Shown one piece after another: positions 17,027 to 20,991 of a DNA stretch of 20,991 nucleotides. The notes beneath the pieces were generated by a model that did no database searches, had not been told where the DNA came from, and worked only from the letters and a program-made list of their open reading frames with translations. Location of the stretch: positions 1 through 20,991 of the IMG/VR virus record IMGVR_UViG_3300049222_000070. One strand, written 5' to 3'. Each line of letters starts with the position of its first letter. Within the stretch, counting starts at the first letter, position 1. The position numbers and the translations under genes were made by a program. Source of the stretch: a virus.

Positions 17027-17379
17027 TTCTTACCTGTAAAGAATTTAGATACTGATCGCATACCTATGCTGGCACTGACGATACCGCCTAACGAATATTG
17101 ATACCAAGTAGGCATAGCTTCCAGTGAAGTAAAACCTGCCTGTACAATCTGGTTACCCCAGTCACCACAAAATGCAAGAATGAGTGGAATACTAAACAGT
17201 AAAGTAATCCACTCGTCCTTCCAGCTATTTTGGGTAGCTTTGATAGCTTCAATGTCCCAGTCAATCTCACCAGTAGCTTGCTTGACTTTAATCTCCGCAT
17301 TGGCTTTCTGTACCGCAACCTTACCGTCAAGATAAGTTGTAGCTAGTCCACCTACTGCACCTAAGATTTGACCAATCAT
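17023..17379 (-). CDS. Holin of the three-helix GTA type
   Basis: A 118-residue protein. A helical amphipathic N-terminus (ILGAVGGLATTYLDGKVAVQ, then KANAEIKVKQATG) is followed by the conserved SWKDEWITLLFSIPLILAF membrane segment and a second hydrophobic region (WYQYSLGGIVSASIGMRSV) before a basic tail. The WKDEW and PTWYQY...GMR pattern matches the holin_3TM family known from gene transfer agents of Alphaproteobacteria. It should form the membrane lesion that lets the endolysin out. It overlaps both neighbours by ATGA. Confidence 0.85.
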   Translation of the reverse strand: MIGQILGAVGGLATTYLDGKVAVQKANAEIKVKQATGEIDWDIEAIKATQNSWKDEWITLLFSIPLILAFCGDWGNQIVQAGFTSLEAMPTWYQYSLGGIVSASIGMRSVSKFFTGKK

Positions 17380-17675
17380 TTTTTAGCACCCATTGCGTTA
17401 AAGCCAAAGTACGCACCAACAAGGGCAGATACAGACACTACATAGATATTTGCAATGTCGGCAATCAATCCAGCGGCGGTATCTAAACCTACTACAGAAG
17501 ATACAACAATAGCTGCCGGGTACATAACCATACCGGACAGCGCAAACCATGTCATGTTACGTTGTGCATCACGCTTGGCGTCTTCATCTTCCATACGCCG
17601 CCTACGATCTTCGAGCATAATCTCCCGTTCTTCAGGGTCAAGTACACCGTTTTGATTTAGATCGTACTCAGTCAT
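17376..17675 (-). CDS. Membrane protein with a single EF-hand-like N-terminal loop
   Basis: A 99-residue protein. The N-terminus MTEYDLNQNGVLDPEERE reads as a calcium-binding EF-hand loop (D-x-N-x-N-G-x-L-D-x-x-E). A strongly charged helix follows (LEDRRRRMEDEDAKRDAQRN), then two hydrophobic segments (MTWFALSGMVMYPAAIVVSS and ANIYVVSVSALVGAYFGF). The ATG at 17675 follows AGGA. It is the first of three overlapping membrane-protein genes before the endolysin, so a role in lysis timing is likely. It could also be a structural membrane protein. The calcium-binding ability is inferred from the loop alone. Confidence 0.75.
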   Translation of the reverse strand: MTEYDLNQNGVLDPEEREIMLEDRRRRMEDEDAKRDAQRNMTWFALSGMVMYPAAIVVSSVVGLDTAAGLIADIANIYVVSVSALVGAYFGFNAMGAKK

Positions 17676-17677
17676 CT

Positions 17678-17935
17678 TTACGTCCTACGAAAACGCTTAG
17701 ACGTTTTAGCTGCAGCTTTAGGTTGCTTAGAGAATTGTTTACCAGCTTTTGTATCTTTTCTTTTTTTAGCTGTACTTGCTGAATACTCTCCACTAGACAT
17801 AGCTTTAATAGCTCCAGCTGGAAGGTAACGCTCCCCAGTAGCTTTTGGGCCTTGCGTAGAAGGTTTACCACTTTTGGTTCTCCAGTCTTGCTTTGTCCAC
17901 TTGTTAAGACTTTTCTGTGATTTGGAGAGGGCCAT
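17678..17935 (-). CDS. Basic protein, C-terminal half of a DUF5872-like architecture
   Basis: An 85-residue Lys/Ser-rich protein. The core is KSLNKWTKQDWRTKSGKPST then QGPKATGERYLP, followed by a basic tail ending KRFRRT. I remember this block as the C-terminal part of DUF5872 proteins of algal and giant viruses and as a stand-alone protein in marine phages. No catalytic motif is visible. It is predicted to be basic enough to bind nucleic acid. Its ATG overlaps the preceding gene by TAATG, with a GGGGG ribosome-like stretch 9 nt upstream. Function is unknown. Confidence 0.78.
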   Translation of the reverse strand: MALSKSQKSLNKWTKQDWRTKSGKPSTQGPKATGERYLPAGAIKAMSSGEYSASTAKKRKDTKAGKQFSKQPKAAAKTSKRFRRT

Positions 17936-18135
17936 TATTTATAGCCCCCACCCTTTGCTTTGTATTGCTTTGCGACCATTTGGGCCTTCCTTGCGCTCCA
18001 CTGTCCGGGCTTTCCACCTTTGCCACCTGCCTTAACGGAGGCAACAAGACGCTTACGCATAGTAGGCTTAGTATAATTACCAGCCGCATTAACCGTTGAA
18101 GATTTTTTGGTTGATTTCACCACGTGCAATTCCAA
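17935..18135 (-). CDS. Basic protein, N-terminal half of a DUF5872-like architecture
   Basis: A 66-residue protein (from ATG 18135) with core STVNAAGNYTKPTMRKRLVA, then GGKGGKPGQWSARKAQMVAK and the ending GGGYK. The GQWSARKAQ...KxxGGGYK block is what I recall as the N-terminal part of DUF5872 proteins. The start is uncertain: ATG 18135 has no good ribosome site, whereas GTG at 18123 or 18120 has GGA 5-9 nt upstream and would fit the usual short N-terminus. It overlaps the DUF1127 gene by up to 47 nt in another frame and abuts the companion gene by TAATG. Its role is unknown. Confidence 0.75.
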   Translation of the reverse strand: MELHVVKSTKKSSTVNAAGNYTKPTMRKRLVASVKAGGKGGKPGQWSARKAQMVAKQYKAKGGGYK

Positions 18136-18238
18136 TATCTTTTAGTTCTTTGTCCGTCATATTCTGAAGTAACCAAAAGTCTGCACGGCGTTGCTGTGCT
18201 ACTGCGATTGCTTCAAACCAATTAACTAACCATTTCAT
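18089..18238 (-). CDS. DUF1127-domain small protein
   Basis: A 49-residue protein, MKWLVNWFEAIAVAQQRRAD then FWLLQNMTDKELKDIGIARG. The NMTDKELKDIGIARGEI end is the signature of DUF1127, a domain common in Alphaproteobacteria and Proteobacteria generally. From established work, a DUF1127 protein of Rhodobacter (CcaF1) binds RNA and affects RNA turnover. Whether this one does is unknown. ATG 18238 was chosen over the upstream start at 18289 because it has a GGAG ribosome site 8 nt away and matches the usual domain length. It is the first gene after the promoter-like region 18239-18370, so it and the genes behind it may be expressed as a separate unit. Confidence 0.78.
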   Translation of the reverse strand: MKWLVNWFEAIAVAQQRRADFWLLQNMTDKELKDIGIARGEINQKIFNG

Positions 18239-18263
18239 GTTTATAACTCCTTGTTCCATGAAT

Positions 18264-18287
18264 GTATACTTACATATCAAAGTATAC
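18264..18287 (-). other. Hairpin in the leader of the DUF1127 unit
   Basis: Perfect 8-bp arms GTATACTT and AAGTATAC surround an 8-nt loop. It lies about 26 nt upstream of the DUF1127 start codon and starts about where a transcript from the -10-like box at 18294-18299 would begin. Confidence 0.6.
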
Positions 18288-18308
18288 AAGGAAGTTATAC
18301 CATACTTA

Positions 18309-18337
18309 GTTATATCATACTACGGACAATATTGCAA
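18309..18337 (-). promoter_or_regulatory. Promoter-like region before the DUF1127 gene
   Basis: A -35-like TTGCAA (18332-18337) and a -10 TATAAC (18309-18314) are separated by 17 nt. A second TATAAC (18294-18299) lies 15 nt further downstream within a near-repeat of GTATGATATAACT. The 13-mer TATGATATAACTA is shared with the capsid promoter. No T-rich terminator is seen before it. Confidence 0.5.
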
Positions 18338-18370
18338 CCCCGCTATTACCCTACCGGGATGATACACAGT

Positions 18371-18736
18371 TTATCTGTTGGGATTATAGTATTCTTTTGC
18401 AGACATAAACACTTCTAAAGAACCACTAGAGCCATCAAAAGCCAATATCTTATCACCTGCATGTAAGAATAGTCTATCAGAAGTTATGACGTTATACACA
18501 TCTTTACCAGCTACACTTTTATCATTCAGTATATGGTGATATGTATTTGTATCTGCGTGATACCATTGCAAACTTATATTGTGATTAGCCGTATCGCCAT
18601 TAGTAATATGTAGAAATACTATCTCTGCATCAAAGTTAGCAGGGCATACATACACAAGATCGGCACTAGCACCGCCAGATGTAGCGGTAGTCGTTAAACC
18701 TTTTGTTACAGTATTGTATGCACGAATTTCAACCAT
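18371..18736 (-). CDS. Probable beta-rich virion protein
   Basis: A 121-residue protein beginning MVEIRAYNTVTKGLTTTATS. It alternates short beta-like strands and loops (ADLVYVCPANFDAEIVFLHI, then ANHNISLQWYHADTNTYHHI), ending SLEVFMSAKEYY. This is the composition of small decoration or fibre-like proteins of marine phages. No enzyme motif or membrane segment is visible. The ATG overlaps the stop of the acidic 84-residue gene by TAATG. Being the last gene before a promoter-like gap, it probably ends the first leftward transcription unit. Role inferred only. Confidence 0.62.
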   Translation of the reverse strand: MVEIRAYNTVTKGLTTTATSGGASADLVYVCPANFDAEIVFLHITNGDTANHNISLQWYHADTNTYHHILNDKSVAGKDVYNVITSDRLFLHAGDKILAFDGSSGSLEVFMSAKEYYNPNR

Positions 18737-18990
18737 TAAGCATCAACCCATGCTTCATCTTCAGGTGTAGTAGGATCATCCTTTACAAAATGACCCTTAT
18801 CTGTACGAGCACGAACCTTAGTACTTTTAGGTTTAGTACTTAGTAGCTCTTGAACTTTACCGTCACAACACCAATAATCTCCGTATGGGTCAAAAGCTGC
18901 AAGTACATCACCTAAGCGTGTAGTCACAGCCTCTGCCGTTACAAGATACCCATGCTCCTCCAAGACATCCTTATAGTCTAGGAATTTCAT
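18736..18990 (-). CDS. Acidic 84-residue protein with a KGHFVKDDP-type tail
   Basis: The protein (MKFLDYKDVLEEHGYLVTAE at the start) has a helical N-terminal half, then a GDYWCCDGKVQELL segment and a tail, KVRARTDKGHFVKDDPTTPE then DEAWV. I recall KG.F..DDPSTP..NEAW tails on unrelated marine phage proteins. The start at 18990 overlaps the stop of the cysteine mini-protein (ATGA), with GGGGAAG upstream. An alternative upstream start at 19011 (MYGEEEE) would lie inside the mini-protein gene and is less likely. Function unknown. Confidence 0.68.
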   Translation of the reverse strand: MKFLDYKDVLEEHGYLVTAEAVTTRLGDVLAAFDPYGDYWCCDGKVQELLSTKPKSTKVRARTDKGHFVKDDPTTPEDEAWVDA

Positions 18991-19076
18991 TTCTTCTTCT
19001 TCCCCATACATTTTCCCACTGCCTTACACTTTGTAGGGGTAGGACACCCCTTACATGTTTTAAATTTAACTGCCAT
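18987..19076 (-). CDS. 29-residue four-cysteine mini-protein
   Basis: A complete small frame, MAVKFKTCKGCPTPTKCKAV then GKCMGKKKK and a stop. The four cysteines (C8, C11, C17, C23) follow a C-x2-C-x5-C-x5-C pattern that could bind one zinc or iron ion, and 9 of 29 residues are Lys. The ATG overlaps the stop of the 216-residue gene (TAATG) and the stop overlaps the start of the next gene (ATGA), which strongly suggests a real, translationally coupled gene. I recall similar Cys/Lys peptides in other marine phages. Function unknown. Confidence 0.7.
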   Translation of the reverse strand: MAVKFKTCKGCPTPTKCKAVGKCMGKKKK

Positions 19077-19726
19077 TATTTTTTACCTTGTGTTCCGGGC
19101 ATAGATGCACCACAGTTAACATAGCCACCTGCTTTGTACGCCATGCGTTTCTTAGACATACCACCTTTAGAAAAAGGTGACCTAGGTGTGTAGCCTTTAA
19201 ACTCTTTACGATCACGTGCAGATTGAGTTTGCTTACGTGTCATTGTATCTAGCTCTGCACCTTGTTCCGCCTTAAACTTTTTTTCTTGTGCAGTTAATAG
19301 GTCGGACATCATTTTTTTACGCATACCATCCGGCATTGCATCAATACGCTTTTGCATATCACGGAACATAGCGGCAGTATTTGCAGCCATAACATCCGCT
19401 TTAGATACATTACGACTTTTATTAATACTACTCTTAGATTCAGAGGTACGTATATTCTCTTGACGCTTTAGCTCTTTAACACGTTTGTTTGCTTCAGCTG
19501 AAGGCAATGCAGTTTTGGTTGAGGCACTTGCCGATTTCATTTCCGCAATACGCTTATTTGCCATAGCATTAATTTCTGCCAAAGCATCTTTTTCTGTAGC
19601 ACCAGTAAGTCTAGGATTATCTAGTACCTTCTGACGAATTTGACTCTTTACAGAGCGTACTTCTGTAGGTGTATTAGGTTTTAATAACCTGTCTAATAAA
19701 CCTTTAATTCCAGTTGCCTTACCCAT
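19076..19726 (-). CDS. Lys-rich helical protein with a GGYVNCGASM C-terminus
   Basis: A 216-residue basic protein that is mostly helical, with coiled-coil-like stretches (ALAEINAMANKRIAEMKSAS and SEANKRVKELKRQENIR-type segments, then MFRDMQKRIDAM). The end, MSKKRMAYKAGGYVNCGASM followed by PGTQGKK, is a short tail I recall from several marine phage proteins. No membrane segment or enzyme motif is visible. The ATG follows AAAGGAAT. Together with the neighbouring basic proteins it may bind DNA or sit in the virion. Function unknown. Confidence 0.68.
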   Translation of the reverse strand: MGKATGIKGLLDRLLKPNTPTEVRSVKSQIRQKVLDNPRLTGATEKDALAEINAMANKRIAEMKSASASTKTALPSAEANKRVKELKRQENIRTSESKSSINKSRNVSKADVMAANTAAMFRDMQKRIDAMPDGMRKKMMSDLLTAQEKKFKAEQGAELDTMTRKQTQSARDRKEFKGYTPRSPFSKGGMSKKRMAYKAGGYVNCGASMPGTQGKK

Positions 19727-19738
19727 TTTATTATTCCT

Positions 19739-20017
19739 TTACCATTTTACTTTATCTGCCCAGTAAGCTGCACTCAACTTACCACGCTTAATGTTCTTTG
19801 CATGACGTGCCTTAAAACTTGCACGTTTCTTTTTCATCTTATCTGATTCACCGGACTTTGGCTTACCTGCAGTGCTTGCACCTTGCTCACCAAATCGTAT
19901 CATCTTAATGGTAGTACCTTCCTTTGCAAGTACTACGTGAGATTTGGTAGGGTGTTTAGGTGTACGCTTGGGTTTATTGTACCCACTGAATGTTTCACCT
20001 CTATATTCAACCGTCAT
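19739..20017 (-). CDS. Small basic protein with a KARHAKNI...SAAYWADKVKW C-terminus
   Basis: A 92-residue protein, MTVEYRGETFSGYNKPKRTP at the start and KKKRASFKARHAKNIKRGK then LSAAYWADKVKW at the end. I recall this protein as widespread in marine phages and its C-terminal block as present in algal and giant virus proteins too. It is very basic and probably binds nucleic acid or enters the virion. The start at 20017 overlaps the previous gene by 11 nt and has GGA 5 nt upstream. Function unknown. Confidence 0.75.
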   Translation of the reverse strand: MTVEYRGETFSGYNKPKRTPKHPTKSHVVLAKEGTTIKMIRFGEQGASTAGKPKSGESDKMKKKRASFKARHAKNIKRGKLSAAYWADKVKW

Positions 20018-20222
20018 GTCCGTCCGTCCAACCTTCCATACGCATAGCCCACTCTACGTGCTCTAACGCAAATGATTTACCGTAGTGGGCATCCACTGCA
20101 GTCTTTACATAAAATACATCACTATGAGGAATGTGCAACTTATCTAAGTTACCATCTAATACATGTTTATAGAACTCTTCTAAAACATTATCTGTATATA
20201 GTTTTACTGATTTCTTTGCCAT
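20007..20222 (-). CDS. First gene of the leftward late block, small acidic protein
   Basis: A 71-residue protein from ATG 20222 (MAKKSVKLYTDNVLEEFYKH). A TTG start 6 nt upstream is possible but unneeded. The middle (HIPHSDVFYVKTAVDAHYGK) and the end (LEHVEWAMRMEGWTDGHDG) read as a small helical domain seen in other phage early or late leader genes; no enzymatic motif is recognised. No strong ribosome site precedes it. It follows the long AT-rich control region and so is probably the first gene transcribed from the promoter at 20411-20438. Confidence 0.65.
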   Translation of the reverse strand: MAKKSVKLYTDNVLEEFYKHVLDGNLDKLHIPHSDVFYVKTAVDAHYGKSFALEHVEWAMRMEGWTDGHDG

Positions 20223-20355
20223 TGTCAATACTTATTTGTACAAAGTCCTCGCCTAAAGGCAGATTTCACTTGTTAGTGTATACATTGTACGTGTTTTACT
20301 TACATGTTTATATAGTTAAGTATAATATATAGATAAGTATATAATCATTTAACTG

Positions 20356-20380
20356 TTACAGTGTACGTGTATCACTGTAA
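20356..20380 (-). other. Hairpin in the late-block leader
   Basis: Perfect 8-bp arms TTACAGTG and CACTGTAA with a 9-nt loop. It lies about 24 nt downstream of the start expected for the promoter at 20411-20438, with some 130 nt between it and the first start codon. No T tract follows. Confidence 0.6.
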
Positions 20381-20410
20381 GTGACCCTACCCTAACACCT
20401 AACATATATA

Positions 20411-20438
20411 GTTTTACACATTCTACAAAACATGTCAA
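20411..20438 (-). promoter_or_regulatory. Promoter-like site for the leftward late block
   Basis: A perfect -35 TTGACA (20433-20438) is 16 nt from a -10 TAAAAC (20411-20416; four of six). It aligns with the capsid promoter: same spacer, TTGACAT in common and TATAT directly after the -10. It reads toward the first late gene at 20222, which would give a leader of about 180 nt. Confidence 0.5.
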
Positions 20439-20473
20439 CCCCAAATCGTATTAGTGTCCAATAATAGGGAGAT

Positions 20474-20511
20474 TATCCCACTTATCGTGATTATACGGAA
20501 CAATATCCCAC
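20474..20511 (-). repeat. Pair of direct repeats (GTGGGATA) 30 bp apart, operator candidate
   Basis: TATCCCAC occurs at 20474-20481 and at 20504-20511 on the plus strand. The longer contexts, ATTATCCCACTTAT and AATATCCCACATAT, differ at only three positions. The 30-bp spacing puts both on the same helix face. They lie just upstream of the late promoter, where an activator or repressor could bind. Confidence 0.45.
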
Positions 20512-20598
20512 ATATAATAGGTCCACATCGGCCCTATATACATGTAAAGCACTATGTTTGTAATGTGGTTAACAGTGATATTTCCTGATCTGTGTATT

Positions 20599-20610
20599 TA
20601 TACATGTATA
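20599..20610. promoter_or_regulatory. 12-bp palindrome TATACATGTATA, operator candidate
   Basis: A perfect palindrome 19 nt before the possible plus-strand start at 20629. A related TATACATGTA lies at 20537-20546. It overlaps a TATACT box (20607-20612) that could act as a rightward -10, though no good -35 is visible. Confidence 0.35.
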
Positions 20611-20628
20611 CTAACGCACTACCCCCCT

Positions 20629-20805
20629 ATGGCCCCTGCCCACCCCAACCTCATGGGCGCAATTGCCCGCATAATGCAAGGTCATGACGCAGGTGAGAAC
20701 CGATTGTGCCTCACATTCCACCGACATACCGAAGGTATACATAGTTTCAAGCACTTACTTGTCTACGACAACTGTTATGCAATCAGTTGCCACCATTTAT
20801 GGTGA
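20629..20805 (+). CDS. Possible small rightward gene of unknown function
   Basis: A 58-residue frame beginning MAPAHPNLMGAIARIMQGHD and containing the phrase LLVYDNCYAISCHHLW at its end. Its frame is open from 20554, but ATG 20629 gives a more usual N-terminus, though without a clear ribosome site. A VYDN(C)YA motif recurs in the same reading frame at the right edge with only synonymous third-base differences, which suggests coding pressure. No family was recognised. A competing reading frame overlaps it. Confidence 0.33.
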   Translation: MAPAHPNLMGAIARIMQGHDAGENRLCLTFHRHTEGIHSFKHLLVYDNCYAISCHHLW

Positions 20806-20823
20806 AATAATAGGGGGAGTTTT

Positions 20824-20838
20824 CACACCAAAGGTGTG
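20824..20838 (+). other. Small hairpin over a possible GTG start
   Basis: CACACC and GGTGTG form a perfect 6-bp stem with an AAA loop. It lies just after the GGGGGAG site and covers the candidate GTG start at 20834, so it could limit translation. No T tract follows. Confidence 0.4.
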
Positions 20839-20991
20839 TTACAAAGCCGATGCTCATTTATACCACCCCCCCATCGAAGATGGTCATGTCACATACTCAC
20901 AAGCCGTGTACAGCTCTGCCAATGGTCAATTGAGGTGTCCAACATTGGACGATACATATACAAAGTATATGACAATTATGCAACACAAATG
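20834..20991 (+). CDS. Possible rightward gene, cut by the window edge
   Basis: An open frame that runs off the right edge, reading as KADAHLYHPPIEDGHVTYSQ then AVYSSANGQLRCPTLDD, which has protein-like composition. The GTG at 20834 is 14 nt after a GGGGGAG ribosome-like site (20813-20819). The same frame is open back to an ATG at 20684, where it would overlap the previous candidate. A second frame is also open to the edge, so the identity is uncertain. No function recognised. Confidence 0.3.
   Translation, partial: MCYKADAHLYHPPIEDGHVTYSQAVYSSANGQLRCPTLDDTYTKYMTIMQHK

Larger units (their letters stand above)
20223..20628. other. AT-rich non-coding control region
   Basis: About 400 nt without a supportable gene. 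Besides the promoter and hairpin listed separately, it holds two TAAGTATA copies 17 bp apart (20317-20324 and 20334-20341), a run of TA-rich sequence around 20311-20345, a small GCCTAAAGGC hairpin near 20251, and GC-poor flanks. It separates leftward late genes from probable rightward genes, so it may combine divergent promoters with operator or origin sites. Confidence 0.55.

Noticed and set aside
18239-18289. Longer start for the DUF1127 protein
   Set aside because: The extra residues overlap the leader hairpin; ATG 18238 has a GGAG site and normal domain length.
1-20991. CRISPR array, transposon, integrase or attachment site
   Set aside because: No regularly spaced identical repeats with unique spacers, transposase or recombinase motifs or terminal inverted repeats were seen.

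Overview
The window looks like part of the genome of a tailed, probably short-tailed (podovirus-like) marine phage. It is gene-dense with moderate-to-low GC. It carries small terminase, large terminase, portal, scaffold, major capsid, adaptor, nozzle-like and long tail-fibre genes, and no tail tube, sheath or tape-measure gene. Several small proteins belong to families I remember mainly from ocean phage genomes. A host among the marine Alphaproteobacteria is a reasonable inference from the three-helix GTA-type holin and the DUF1127 protein, but it is not proven. I cannot assign a named phage genus.

Nearly everything from 20222 down to 1 is on the minus strand and is read right to left as one late block. 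First (20222 to 18371) come six small genes: two short basic or acidic proteins, a lysine-rich protein, a 29-residue four-cysteine mini-protein, an acidic 84-residue protein and a beta-rich probable virion protein. After a short promoter-like gap (18239-18370) come a DUF1127 protein, two basic proteins that look like the separated halves of one DUF5872-like protein, three small membrane proteins (holin candidates) and an M15-type endolysin (to 16371). Packaging follows: small terminase, a helix-turn-helix protein, large terminase. Then come the portal, a small helical protein, a 1055-residue mosaic protein, a 70-residue protein and the scaffold (to 7528). A 262-nt non-coding leader with a good promoter and a 12-bp hairpin precedes the capsid gene. 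Adaptor, nozzle-like protein and a repeat-rich tail fibre that starts with GTG and runs off the left edge complete the block.

The 20223-20628 stretch is AT-rich and non-coding. It appears to be a divergent control region: it holds a promoter-like site for the leftward late block, a hairpin, two GTGGGATA-type direct repeats exactly 30 bp apart and TACATGTA palindromes. To its right, on the plus strand, there are only weakly supported small reading frames, probably the start of the rightward gene block.

Three promoter-like sites (20411-20438, 18309-18337, 7495-7522) share a -10 of the TAWAAC type followed by TA, and each has a perfect or near-perfect hairpin shortly downstream. This shared layout, the phage-borne DUF1127 protein, the cysteine mini-protein, the split DUF5872 pair and the 140-nt overlap into the terminase gene are the most interesting points. 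Genes are packed with TAATG and ATGA overlaps, which suggests coupled translation.
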